Below, piece after piece: positions 1 to 64,000 of a DNA stretch of 64,000 nt; position 1 is the stretch's first letter; each line of letters opens with the position of its first letter. The stretch is from positions 41,700,405 to 41,764,404 of the forward strand of contig NC_091754.1 in assembly GCF_043380555.1 (NCBI RefSeq). Direction: 5' to 3'. The stretch comes from Nothobranchius furzeri. Taxonomy: Eukaryota > Chordata > Actinopteri > Cyprinodontiformes > Nothobranchiidae. The translations under genes were made by a program, and so were the position numbers. The notes beneath the pieces are model-generated. The model saw only the letters and a program-made list of their open reading frames with translations. It was not told where the DNA came from and ran no database searches.

Positions 1-280
1 TTATTTAGAGTTTCTTTTTTACATTAATGGTATATTTTCTTACAGTAAGATGCCCACATTTTAATTTGAGACTCGCCGAACGGCATTGAATTCACAGATA
101 AAAAAGATGTGGGTTCAACTTTCATTGTGGAACAATTTTTCAAGCAAGCGAAGGGAATGATCTGAGCATGCAGGAGGACTGACCCATCATAAACCTTTGT
201 CGGCCCAACTGAAGAGAAAGGTACAGAACCAAATGATTTAATTAATTAGCTGCGCATTCTCCTGTCCTCTGTCCTCCGGG

Positions 281-312
<32 letters not shown>

Positions 313-488
313 GGAACTGTCTTAGCTGTTATTTTCGTTAAGGAGTGTGCACTTACAGCATGCGCGCCTCGTGCACGAGCCTACTATTGAAGCTGCGATT
401 ATGCTTTTGGCCTGAGGGGGCAATCGCGAACATAAAAATTCAAAACTCAGTGAAGTCCCTTTAATAGGATGTTTTGTTTTGTGAACCT
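1..488. other. Non-coding sequence, no gene seen
   Basis: No exon or recognisable repeat apart from a short (AC)n run at about 283-311. By position it is intron or upstream DNA of the ano1 gene, whose first recognised exon starts at 4590. Confidence 0.5.
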
Positions 489-1690
<1,202 letters not shown>

Positions 1691-2113
1691 GTGATGGAGC
1701 TTGGGACTTCGTTGCCATGCTAGAGTTGACATTGATGAGCTTGCAGTGGGATAGATGAATCCAAGATGGCCTCTCAGCAATCTTTACAGCAGTCGGGGTG
1801 GTCAGAAGAACTTGAAATGGTCCCTCCCACCTCGGGTAGCGCCAGGTGTCCCTTTTCAGCACCTTGATGAGAACCCAATTTCCTGATTTCACGACCTGTG
1901 AGGGCGAAAAAGCACAAGAGGGTTCTGGGAGATCATTATTTATCTTGATTTGTATATCACTAAACAGTTTAACCATCCAATCTGCCAAAGTATTTTCTCT
2001 GTCACTGTGAATCACAGGATCCATGATGTGGGGGAAAGGAAATCATCTTCCATGAACCTCTTCAAATAGTGTTGGTCCACCAGAGAGAGCTGTTACCCTC
2101 ATCCACAGTTTTA

Positions 2114-2647
2114 CTAATGACAGACACTAGGCCATGGACATCCTGTCTCAGCCACTGTTTTAGCCAGCCTATTTTTAATTGTTCCGTTCGTACATTCAAC
2201 TAAGCCAGCTGAAGATGGGTGATAAGAACAATGATGTTTCAGTTCAAACCCTAAGGTTTCAGAGCAACTGGTCAATACCTCATTCACAAAATGTGTCCCA
2301 TTATCTGATCTAATAAACGATGGGATTCCATAAGCAGGAAAAAAATGATTGCACAACACCTTTGCCACTGTTAGAACATTGTTTTTCTTTGTAGGATATA
2401 TTTCTGGCCACTTGGATAAGGCGTCTATTACCACCAAGCAATATTTTGTTCCTTGCGCCTGTGATAGTTCAATAAAGCCCATGTGTATAGTGTGAAATGG
2501 ATAAGCAGGTGTTGGGGAGTGTCCCTGTTTCGGTCTTAAACGCCCTTGAGCGTTGTTTTTCATAAAGATTAAACATTTTCTGCAATAGTCATTAGCAAAA
2601 GTAGAAAAATTAATGGCATGAAATGTACTATTGATTAACTGAGACAT
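2114..2647 (-). pseudogene. Retroviral integrase core, decayed
   Basis: A 177-residue open stretch covers the integrase zinc-binding remnant and catalytic core. The second and third catalytic acidic residues are recognisable, Asp in RSDNGTHF and Glu in SAGLVECTN. The position of the first catalytic Asp carries Gly in the segment HMGFIEL, so the encoded protein could not join DNA ends. The strand-transfer domain is therefore broken by substitution as well as by frame changes at both ends. It belongs to the pol remnant 1690-3880. Confidence 0.75.
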
Positions 2648-3149
2648 CCCCCCTTTGAGACATGGGTCAACCCATGACTCATAAGGGCAGCAGTGGGAAA
2701 CAAAGACTTAGGCAAAATAGGCTAGTTATTTACATGCAACACACATCAATATTTACAGGTTTAAATCTAAGTCAGGACCGCTGTTCCTGATCGGAAGCAG
2801 AAGTCTGTGCTTCATGTAGGATGTCACGTGAGATTGTGCCAGAGCTGTAACAGGAAGCTCCAAGGGTGAGAGGCAAGAGGGCTGCAGATTTAGCTTCTCT
2901 GCAAAATTATTGCCTCTCGTGACATCAGAGTCATGTTTGATGTGCAGGGCATTTGCACAGAGACAATTTGCGTGGGAGTTGTACTGCTTCCAATAGCTCC
3001 AAGAGCCTTGAAGTGTGAGTCAGCTGCTTACCAGAGGAGGTGACCATGCCAAGTTTTTCCAAATCTGGGCAAAGTGGTGCACTGAAGCATAAACATACTC
3101 ACTATCAGTGAAAATGTTTATGTCTTGTACTGAGAACAGCTGGCAGGCT

Positions 3150-3437
3150 CTAGTCACAACCACCAGTGCACACTACCTGGGCAGAGCAATGAGGAGGCAA
3201 TGGTTTAGCCTCAATAACTGATGTTTGAGTGGTCACTGCATAACCAACCAGGTTTTTCCCAGAAGCATCTTTAGTAGCCGACCCATCAACATAAAGAGAG
3301 ATGCAGTCAGGCTGAGGAGTGTCTAAAATGTCAACACGTGGTTTTGCTATTCCATTCGTGAGTGTTTTGCAGCAATGTTGTTCTCCATCTATGTCAGCAG
3401 GTAAGAGTGAAGCAGGGTTCAAACCACCACAGCGCAC
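3150..3437 (-). pseudogene. Retroviral RNase H fragment
   Basis: The motif LYVDGSATKD, followed by GYAVTT, matches the start of a retroviral RNase H domain, including its first catalytic Asp. The rest of the domain is interrupted by stops in the region 2650-3150, where non-coding remnants of the pol gene remain but no clean frame exists. Confidence 0.65.
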
Positions 3438-3526
3438 TATTTCAATATGTCACTGCGACAACAGTGTAGAAACATATGTGAGATGTCTATTGTGTGTCAG
3501 AAAGGACAGGTTTGTTCTCAGCAGGA

Positions 3527-3877
3527 TCAACGCAACAGAGTGCGGTACTTGTAATGTGAGGTGATGTTGCAGGACAACGTCAGCGCTCTGCATAACAGCC
3601 TCTGAAGCGGCAGCACACGCCTGTACACAGCTGGGCAGACCGGCTGCAACTGAATCGAGTAGTAAGCTGTAGGTCTGTGCTGGCTGCCATGTTTCTGAGG
3701 TAACACAGCTTTCATGTGCCCCTCTGCTACATCCACAGAACGGAAAAAGTCTTTGGAGTAGTCAGGCAACGAGAGAACAACATTTGTTTGTAAAAATTGG
3801 TTTAACTCCACAAAAGCCTTATCTGCCTCAGGAGTCCAACCATTGCTAAAGTCGTCAATGGCAGTGAATGAGTTCAA
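3527..3877 (-). pseudogene. Reverse transcriptase C-terminal fragment
   Basis: The segment WTPEADKAFVELNQFL, followed by SLPDYSKDF, is the connection region that in retroviral and gypsy polymerases lies between the polymerase palm and RNase H. The upstream catalytic palm (YxDD) is absent because the element stops at an L2 fragment near 3880. Confidence 0.65.
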
Positions 3878-3879
3878 AA

Positions 3880-4320
3880 ATGTAAGGAAAGGGAGAGAGA
3901 AAACTAATAAGAAAGAGAGAAAACAGTGGATCCCGGATAAGGTGAGATTAGCAAAAAGAGCAGAATAAGGAGAGGGTGATGAAGGTCACACCAAAGCCTG
4001 AACAGGTGAGTTTTCAGCTGCTTGTTAAAGGAGACCACTGAGTCCACTGATCTCAGGCTCAGGGGGAGAGAGGTCCAGAGTCTGGGGACCACAGCACCAA
4101 ATGATCTGTCACCTTTGGTCTTTAGCCTGGTGCTGCACAACCAGTAGGCTTTGATCACTGGACCTCAGGGACCTGCTGGGGGTGTAGGGACTAAGAAGAT
4201 CACCAAAGTATGATGGTGCTTGTCCATGTAAGGCCCTATAGACCAGAACCAGGATCTTGAAATCCTCTGAAATTTAACTTGACTGAAATTAACCTGCAGC
4301 CAGTGATGCTGGATGTATTG
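3880..4320 (-). mobile_element. L2-type LINE ORF2 C-terminal fragment
   Basis: Minus-strand translation gives LRALHGQAP-like text followed by KTKGDRSFGAVVPRLW and SLRSVDSVVSFNKQLKTHLF, the conserved end of fish L2 ORF2. The same text occurs on the + strand at 17228-17456 and, diverged, at 35667-36160. The fragment is 5'-truncated and the frame ends at about 3904. Confidence 0.7.
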
Positions 4321-4321
4321 T

Positions 4322-4460
4322 TCACAGCCAACTCATAGGATAGAACACAATAGACTTTATTGATCTCACAGTGGAGAAAACTTAAGAAAGCATATTTTCA
4401 CACATTCGAGTTTCCATGAAGAAAAAACATAAAGACACAACAGACACACACACACACATC
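4322..4460 (-). repeat. LINE 3' UTR fragment
   Basis: The text 'tagactttattgatctcaca' followed by a run of CA is the reverse complement of a CR1/Rex-type 3' end ('..aataaagtct'). A similar fragment is at 26115-26185. It carries no coding sequence. Confidence 0.4.
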
Positions 4461-4589
4461 ATGACACAATTTGGAATAAACATATGGATCTTTTAGATTT
4501 TTGGAAATAAAATATGACATTCTTGTCAAAGAAAAGTAAAATAGGACCAATAAAATCCATTCTTACCAGCACTTTGTCTACCGTTGCAG

Positions 4590-56002
<51,413 letters not shown>

Positions 56003-56280
56003 AAACTTGCTGACATCAACAAAAACAAATTATTCAGTCATGTCTGCAACATTCCAGCCACTGACAGAGCAGCTGGGTTATGGGGTGTGACAGCAGCTAA
56101 CTGTGCTTAAAGGGAAGTTGCCAGTGTCAAAAACTACTCAAGTAACAGTTACTTTTTTCTTTTCTTTTCTTTTTTTACAAATTTACAAGTCAAATTTTCT
56201 AGTAACGTGAACCGTGTCCACACTCAACACGTGAGAGTGTAAACTGTATGCATCTGTTGACTAACCACCATGCTGCTGGT

Positions 56281-56286
56281 AATAAA
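56281..56286 (+). promoter_or_regulatory. ano1: Poly(A) signal of ano1
   Basis: First AATAAA after the stop codon, 279 bases downstream. It would give a 3' UTR of about 300 nt, though later signals could also be used. Confidence 0.5.
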
Positions 56287-56687
56287 ACGTAGAATTTCCT
56301 GTTCCTATGGTCCTGTCTAGTTACGTCGTTCTTTCTCAGAAACACAACATGAACATCACTGCTGCAATAGCGAGAAGTAGAACATGTTTCCATTAAAAGC
56401 TGGTTTTCTTCAGCACTGGCAGGAAGGATCTGAGCACGCCAGCATCCATCACAACCCTCAGAACCTCACAGACATGTAAATCAGTTATTTATTCATCAGG
56501 TCTTCACAGCAAAACATCTCAAAGACCTACCCCAGATCCAGGTCCAGATTCCAGAAACTTTTTTGCAGCATGTTTGATTCAGTTGTGACAAAATTTCATT
56601 TCATAGTTTCTAAAATGGAAATGAGTCAAACTGAGGAAATCAAAAATAAAGACTGTCCTTATTCCATAACTTTCACTCAGCCTGTAT

Positions 56688-56870
56688 TTGTTAAAGCACC
56701 TTCTAGAGTTCTAGAACCCCCCAAGGCACTTTATAACACAAACAGTCACTCACACACTCATTCACCTCCTGGTGGTGATGAGCTACATTGTAGCCGCAGC
56801 TGCTGCTGACAGAGATGATGCTGCTGAGCACAAGCACCATTGGTCCCTTTACGTCATCACCCATCGGTTT
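56688..56870 (-). mobile_element. SINE body fragment
   Basis: Reverse complement text 'gcaccttctagagttctagaac', 'ccaaggcactttataac' and 'gatgagctacattgtagcc' of the tRNA-derived SINE family. Confidence 0.65.
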
Positions 56871-57267
56871 TAGAACAGCTGAATCAAGGCCCATTCCTGA
56901 GTTTCACCCACGTGACTCTGCAGTCGTGTGAACTCAAACGGTAGACAGGAATTGTTTTGCTTCTCTACAAAACATGATGCGATGGATCATGAGAGCGATT
57001 TGACCAAGGCTTTAAATGAGCTGGCACAGACGTGATATCACAGAGTATACATCTTCCTTTAGGTCATGACCCATATAGTTTTAAAAGTCTGACTTTTCAT
57101 ACACTGTGGAGGATTTATCCAGCGCTGAAGCAATCGGTAACAAACTTCCTTGTGCTGCCTTCCTCATTTCACACTGCAAACCAAACGAAAGCCTTTTACA
57201 AGCCCGGAAGCCTGCAGCTGTTTTATTTTAGGTTGGTTAACCTTTAGTGATCCAGAGAAGCTTTAAA
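56871..57267. other. Intergenic, nothing recognised
   Basis: No gene or repeat recognised. Confidence 0.4.
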
Positions 57268-58400
57268 TTCAATTCAATTCCATTAAAAAATACTTTATTA
57301 ATCCCAGAGGGAAATTGATTGCTGTAGTAGCTCAGAATAATAATAATAATCAAGTCATCAAAGAGGTATTGTATATTACAATGGCTGCTGGCAGGAAGGA
57401 TCTCCAGTAGCGGTCAGTGTTGCAGCGAAACTGAAGAAGCCTCTGACTGAAGACACTCTTCCGTTGTCGGACAGTCTTGTGGAGAGAATGCTCAGGGTTG
57501 TCCATCATTTTCTTGATTCTCTGGAGAATCCTTCTTTGCATTATCTCCTCCAGTGGTTCCACAGTCGTCCCCAGAACAGAACCAGCCTTTTTTATTAGGC
57601 TGTTGAGCCTTTTCAGGTCCCTGCTTCTGATGCTACTACCCCAACAGACGATGGCTGAAGAGATTACACTCTCAACAACAGACTTGTAGAAGATCTGCAG
57701 CATCTTGCTACAGACATTAAAGGACCTAAGCGTCCTCAAGAAGTGCAGTCTGCTGTGTCCCTTCTTGTAAACGGCTTCGCTGTTCTTTCTCCAGTCCAGT
57801 CTGTTGTCCAGGTTAACTCCAAGGTATTTGTATTCCTCAACCACCTCCACTTCTTCTCCCATGATGGAAACAGTGTTTGACTCCACCCTGTTTCTTCTGA
57901 AGTCTAAAATCATCTCCTTTGTTTTGTTCACGTTCAAGGTCAGATGATTGTTTCCACACCATGCCACAAAGCGCTCCACCAGCTCTCTGTACTCAGCTTC
58001 CTGTCCATCTCTGATACACCCGACAACTGCAGAGTCATCCGAGTATTTCTGTAGATGACAGGTCTCTGATTTGTACTGGAAGTCTGAGGTGTACAGGGTG
58101 AAAAGAAATGGTGAGAGCACAGTCCCCTGTGGTGCTCCAATGTTACTGATCACCTGGTTTGATGTGCAGTTCTTCAGCCTCACAAACTGTGGTCTGTTTG
58201 TCAGGTAGTCTTTAATCCAGGCAATAGTTGAGGTCCCCACCTGTGTCTTCTGGAGTTTCTGGCAAAGTACATCAGGCTGGATTGTGTTAAATGCACTGGA
58301 GAAATTAAAGAACATGACCCTGACAGTGCTGCCTGCTTTGTCCAGATGACAGTGGATTGGTTGAAGCAGCTGGATGATCTTCAACTCCAACTCCATGGTG
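57268..58400 (-). mobile_element. Rex1/Babar LINE, 5'-truncated, ORF open
   Basis: Minus-strand ORF of 348 codons (58396-57350) with FNFSSAFNTIQPDVL, GAPQGTVLSPFLFTLYTSDF, CHLQKYSDDSAVVGC (catalytic SDD) and EYKYLGVNLDNRLDW. It continues to the normal end of ORF2 with no stop. The 3' UTR ends with 'gggattaataaagta' and a (GAATT)n tail at 57268-57285. The 5' part (endonuclease and RT fingers) is missing, so it cannot move by itself. The youngest-looking LINE in the window. Confidence 0.85.
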
Positions 58401-59480
58401 ATAAATGACCATCGTCTTGTTCTTGCTCAGGTAAGTATTGAGTCATTAGCTCATTATAATAAAGCTAACAACCAGCATGTTTATGCACTAGGATCTACTT
58501 GTAAATAACATGCCTTTTTGAAATCTAATTAGTAGTACGTTTGGCTTTAATAAAGTATTAACGCCGGGTTACATCCAGGGGCGTAGATGGGATTTTCAAA
58601 CTGAGGAGGACAAAGGTCCACTGTATCCTGCCGCCCCGTGCACGTACACATACACAAACTATTGCAAGAGCCTTAACTAGAGCTCAGTCAGTTTGTGTAA
58701 TTTCATCCAATGGGTTACGTAAAAACTAACTATTATATATGTTTGAAGCCATTGTGCAACAAAGCTCTGCCTGATCAACACTATCCAAGTCAGTCATTTG
58801 TTATTCTCCCAATCAGTTACTAACCAAAACCTCATGCTTTACGCTAAACATGTTTTATTTAATTTAAATATTAACAGATTCTCAGCAGACCAAACTTTAC
58901 AGAAAATATAAAAAAAAACTGTGTAAAAAACTATGATATTCACTTATCACTTAGAGCAGTGGTTCCCAAACTTTTCAGCCTCTGACCAACAAAATTACAA
59001 CGTATGAGGCCTATCACCCCGACTCATGGTTTCTTCAGATACTCTAGATTTGTTTTTCTGAGTTAGTTGTGCAATGGGAACACAAACATCAATAGCCAAT
59101 ATATATTGACTAATATGTTTTACTTTTATCAATTTGCTTTGATTTATAAAAAGTAGTCCCTTCCTAGTTGCCATTAGAGATGTTTTCATTTCTGATATTT
59201 ACATTTTTTTCTCAAGAGGATTTCAGGACTCCACACTTACATGTTTGTGACCCCAAGTGGGTCCCATCCCCAACTTCGAGAGCTACTAAATCAGAGTGCC
59301 GTAACCCAATATCAGAGTTACTACGCATTACTTCACTCTTTGGACGCCAGAGTTTTTACAAGAAAATATAAAATGTTGACATGACTATTTCAAAAGGTTG
59401 TAGCTTGGAAATGGTTAGAGACACAGCTAAACTATAGAAGAGAAAAATCTTCAGTAGGACCCAAAGTTTGTGTTGGGTGG
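58401..59480. other. Intergenic, with a possible hAT end
   Basis: Mostly AT-rich. At 58956-58974 'agtggttcccaaacttttc' matches the terminal sequence of a common hAT group; the partner end was not found within the next 500 bp. Confidence 0.3.
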
Positions 59481-59743
59481 TGTCACGATGTGCGGAGGTG
59501 AGTTGAGCTGGTGGTGAGGATCCAATTGCAAGGAAAGAAGGCAGGCAGACACAAGAACGGTTTATCAAGGTTTTGATTAAGAACACGCAGACATGGAAGC
59601 AATGAACCAACAAGACACACAGAACTGAGAGGGTTTGAAGACATGAGGAGCTGGGTGCTTGGGTGATTGGAAAATGAGAGGCAGGTGGGAGTAATCAGGA
59701 GACACAGGACTGAACAGAGTGGGGAGACAGGACCGGTGTGACA
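59481..59743. mobile_element. Short LTR-like or MITE-like element with TGTCAC/GTGACA ends
   Basis: A 263-bp unit starts TGTCACGATGTG and ends CCGGTGTGACA, with a purine-rich body on the + strand. Flanks are G-rich on both sides so a target duplication cannot be judged. It resembles fish gypsy-type LTRs in base composition. Confidence 0.4.
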
Positions 59744-59919
59744 GGGGGGGGCAAAGTTTGTCACTGGTCACTTTGGCAGCGGAGTTTGCTCTTTGATGTC
59801 ACTGTTCTATGTGCATTTTTTTCTGTTTGAGGGCAAATAAAACCAACCAAATGAAAGTCACTTCCTGGATGACTAAGCATTAAGCAAACAGGTAGGAGCC
59901 TCCTATTGGATGATTACTG

Positions 59920-60235
59920 AATGAGTGATTATTCTTCAGCTGCAATAAGTGACCTAACCACAACTGGTGCAACAAGCTGCTTCTCGTTTCTTAAACAACC
60001 GGGTGGAAAGACACGTCTGGTGGTCGTGGCAAAGATGTTAGTCTGTGTGAGAAGGGTCAGATCATCGGCATGCATCAAGCAGAGGAAAGATCTAAGGAGA
60101 TGCAGAAACAACTAAAACTGGGTTAAGAACTGTCCAACGCTTTATTAAAACTGGTCTGATGAGTCCAGATGGACCCTGGTCCAGAGTGATGGTGCATCAG
60201 GGTAAGAGCACCGCGATTGATAAGTGTGATCTTGT
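59920..60235 (+). mobile_element. Tc1-like transposase fragment
   Basis: Broken + strand text SACIKQRKDLRRC, LRTVQRF-like and LMSPDGPWSRVMVHQG resembles part of a Tc1-like transposase between the HTH and the first catalytic region. A long AC microsatellite follows. Confidence 0.4.
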
Positions 60236-60269
60236 GTATCTAAACAGAATAGAGATGAAAGTGAACAAA

Positions 60270-61635
<1,366 letters not shown>

Positions 61636-62404
61636 TCCAACAGAGAGTGTGAGGGACCACAGATCCGCCCCCCAAAGATGCGCAGGAGACGGGGGGAGCT
61701 CCAAGTCCCAGAGATCCAGGCGCTGCCCCAGAACACAGGAACCCCAAGGAGACTGCAACCAGAAAGGCCCCCGCCCCCCCGAGAGGCACAGAGGATCGCC
61801 CCGGGGGGCCACAACCAGCAGCCGGCAGAGTCCCGGGAGATATCAGCGGCAAGCCCACAGGCCCGCCCGCAGCCTCCCACCCCCTAGCCGGCCGAGCCCG
61901 GGACCCAGCGACCCGGGACCCAGGGGCTACCACCCCCGCCGGGGACCCAGCCGAGCCCAGGGACCCAGACCCCACCAGGCAGCCACCGGGATTGATCAGG
62001 CAGACGCCAAAAATCTTAAACCCCCAGGCCCGGTTGCCACGAACACTCAGGCAGACCAAGGCACAACCTGAATGTACTGAATGCACCTTTTAATGTAATA
62101 GCCATGTCAGAGACGTGGAAAGATCCAGAAAAATATCAAGATTTTAACTTACTGGTTATGAATGTTTGCATTTAGACAGCCAGGACATAAAGACGGAGGT
62201 GGAGCGGCACTGTACACTGATAAAAACCTGCATTACAGGTTGGTGACTGGTGGTGATGAAGTGATGGAGTGTTTATGTGCAGTAAATTATCTGGAAAGAG
62301 AGCAAAACATGACCGTAAACTGTATTTACAGAACACCAGGATCCAAGTTTGAAACCTTCAGTAATGGTGTTGAGAGACTGTCCGGTACTTTAAGCCAGGA
62401 AAAC
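61636..62404 (+). mobile_element. LINE 5' part: GC-rich leader plus endonuclease fragment
   Basis: A 430-bp very GC-rich, proline/arginine-coding stretch (61640-62070), as found at the 5' end of some fish L2-type LINEs. After it comes a start of an APE-type endonuclease: AMSETWKDPEKY-like text, then GGGAALYTDKNLHYRLV and CIYRTPGSKFETF. The frame is damaged between the two parts. It ends abruptly against a Tc1 fragment near 62405. Confidence 0.55.
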
Positions 62405-62542
62405 ACATCATCTTCACACATGGACTGGCCACCACAGAGTCCAGACCTTAACCCCACTGAGAACCTTTGGGATGTGCTGGCAAAGGCTTTGGGCAGAGGT
62501 CAGACTCTACCATCATCAGTGCAAGATGTTGGTGAAACATGA
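62162..62542 (+). pseudogene. Chimeric ORF: LINE endonuclease joined to Tc1 transposase tail
   Basis: 126 codons read without a stop from LINE endonuclease text (CIYRTPGSKFETF) into Tc1 transposase text (DWPPQSPDLNPTENLWDVL, with the third catalytic Glu). The junction is near 62400. There is no evidence of expression; chance joining of two repeats is the simplest view. Confidence 0.6.
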
Positions 62543-62695
62543 ATGCAACACTGGACGGAAATACATCTGGTGACGTTGCAGAAGCTTATTTAAACAATGC
62601 CACAGCCAATGAGAGCCTGAAGGTCCAACAACATAATAAAGACTGAGACTTTTTATCCTGGGTGGCAACTTTGTTTTTTGGTCAGGCAGAGTGTG
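62405..62695 (+). mobile_element. Tc1-like transposon 3' end fragment
   Basis: Begins in the transposase just before the last catalytic block and runs to a terminal-like segment 'gggtggcaactttgttttttgg' (about 62659-62680). Only the 3' end is present. Confidence 0.6.
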
Positions 62696-63400
62696 TGGTT
62701 AGATGATTATCTGTGAAGTATAAGTGCAGAAAAACAAGCCACGAATAAAATCTGGGAAATGTCAGACCTGCTGAAGGTCTCTGAATAATTCTCTAAAACT
62801 TCAATCGTCACGTTGATACGAGAAATTTGGTTACTTGATGTTTCGGATTGCAACGTTGTCCTCTCAACAGAATATTCACATTAAAGTACGTGTCTTCTGC
62901 TGTGTCCCACAGTCTGTGACATGAAGGGATTTTCAGATTTCTGCAGTATGCCTCTTGGGACCAAACCAGTTCTAACTCACCTTTCGGTTGTTGACTTTAT
63001 TCTGGGAATGTCATTTTGGATCACATCTCAGAGTTTTGGGGTTTCAGAGACTAGGTGGAACCAGATGGGTGTGATGTTGCTGCCCTGCAGCCACCTGTCT
63101 GCACGTGTGTGAGGCGGTGCTGCCCTCTACTGGCTGCTTCCTTTGTCTATAAGGACACCTCCTCCTCCTCGTCCCACAGAGCACGGGAGGCCAGAAGCAT
63201 CAACGCAGAAAAAATTGCCAGCTGTCAGAACAACATAAAGACACGATGAAAATGCATGCGCACGCGCACACACGCTCACCACCTTTTCTTCCCCTCCCCT
63301 GCTGTCACTCCGTCCCTCCCTTCCTCTCTCTCCTCCCTCACCTCCCTCCTCCTCTCACTACCGGCTTTTTTTTCTGCACTAGTCTCCTCAATCAGTCAAG
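62696..63400. other. Intergenic; upstream region of the next gene
   Basis: No repeat recognised. Pyrimidine-rich sequence at 63275-63380, just before a candidate first exon, could be part of a promoter; no TATA box was seen. Confidence 0.35.
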
Positions 63401-63475
63401 GAGAAACTAATTGAAGTAAAGAATAGAGAAAGGAGCTGTTGGGAAACTGAATCAAGTCGTTTACGTTTCTAAATT

Positions 63476-63485
63476 ATGCCTCAGA
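63476..63485 (+). CDS. Candidate first coding exon of an unidentified gene
   Basis: ATG in a moderate context (aattATGC) reads Met-Pro-Gln-Lys and then meets a consensus donor (AAAG|GTAAGAAT) after 63485. The preceding 70 bases are purine-rich and free of repeats. Downstream GC-rich sequence (63935-63960) is consistent with a promoter-proximal CpG area. No homology can be judged from four codons. It might be any gene that follows ano1. Confidence 0.3.
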
Positions 63486-63535
63486 AAGGTAAGAATAATC
63501 TCCTACGTTTCATTCTCCATCTCTTGCGTTTATTC

Positions 63536-63537
<2 letters not shown>

Positions 63538-63593
<56 letters not shown>

Positions 63594-63617
63594 GTTGTTG
63601 TTATAGTTATTATTATA

Positions 63618-63678
<61 letters not shown>
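63538..63678. repeat. (TTA)n microsatellite
   Basis: About 141 bp of TTA with a short interrupted centre (TTG, TAG units). Confidence 0.95.
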
Positions 63679-63679
<1 letters not shown>

Positions 63680-64000
63680 GGCTCATAGTTTGAATTATTG
63701 AGCCAACAATATGCAGGCCTAGGTCATTTTAAAGTGCATGAAGGAGAGTTTCAGTGCACGCAGACAGACAGCTGGAGACTTTTTACTGAGCTGACTTTAA
63801 CTACAGATTCTCAGTTTGAACGAACTTCTCCTCTGGAGCCCAAGCAGACGGTCTAATTAATGACGCACGCATTAACTGATGAGCTCAATAATAAGCAGAA
63901 GTCTGATCTGTGAGGAGATGAGGGCTTTTCCTCCTCGCGAGGCCGGCCGGCCGGCCGCTCAGGTCGTTACTCTGTGAAGTGTACATAAGTCAGCTATGAC
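63679..64000. other. GC-rich flank, no gene seen
   Basis: Contains four tandem GGCC-type repeats ('ggccggccggccggccg', about 63942-63958) and ordinary sequence; presumed first intron of the candidate gene at 63476. Confidence 0.35.

Noticed and set aside
63476..63679. 67-codon frame rich in Tyr starting at the same ATG as the candidate first exon
   Set aside because: It reads through a consensus donor into a (TTA)n microsatellite; the Tyr run is the repeat.

Overview
The window is a stretch of vertebrate, almost certainly teleost (ray-finned fish) nuclear DNA. It holds dozens of dispersed repeats of types known mainly from fish (Rex1/Babar, Rex3/RTE, L2 and L1 LINEs, V-SINE and other tRNA-derived SINEs, Tc1/mariner, hAT and TTAA-target elements, endogenous retrovirus and LTR pieces), long AC/GT, GATA, TTGA and TTA microsatellites, and a spliced gene with GT..AG introns. 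I cannot name the species; the Rex1, Rex3 and SINE content fits a percomorph fish.

The one gene recognised with high confidence is anoctamin-1 (ano1, TMEM16A), a calcium-activated chloride channel, on the + strand. I traced 22 coding exons from 4590 to the stop codon at 56000-56002. Their lengths sum to 2640 nt and every exon-exon phase fits, giving 879 residues. All six residues of the calcium pocket (N/E in TM6, E/E in TM7, E/D in TM8) are present. The first coding exon with the start codon lies before the window or was not recognised. About 50 residues of the variable cytosolic linker between TM2 and TM3 are not found. The C-terminus is shorter than in mammalian ANO1. A likely poly(A) signal is at 56281.

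Layout: 1-4589 upstream intron filled with a LINE 3' end, a broken retroviral pol fragment and an L2 piece; 4590 exon 1; 4959-14987 a 10-kb intron with a foldback element, a gypsy-like LTR/gag remnant, a 1.1-kb LTR-like repeat split by a Rex3 insertion, L1, SINE, Rex3 and L2-like pieces; 14988-28857 exons 2-9 among an R4/Dong-like LINE, Tc1 elements, a retroelement carrying a membrane-protein ORF, and microsatellites; 33576-39811 exons 10-15; 44706-46612 exons 16-19, one with a (GT)26 tract at its acceptor; 52518-52940 exons 20-21; 55808-56002 last exon; 56300-63400 intergenic with a Rex1 copy, an LTR-like element, Tc1 pieces and a GC-rich LINE 5' region. At 63476 a start codon followed after 10 coding bases by a consensus donor suggests the first coding exon of the next gene, which I cannot identify.

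The unusual material is mostly nested mobile DNA whose insertion sites are readable by eye: a Rex3 copy with a 13-bp target duplication inside an LTR-like repeat, a 151-bp TTAA element that splits an L2 reading frame at a single TTAA, a SINE inside Rex3, a solo LTR inside a GT microsatellite, and a hAT element with an 8-bp target duplication and an internal triplication.
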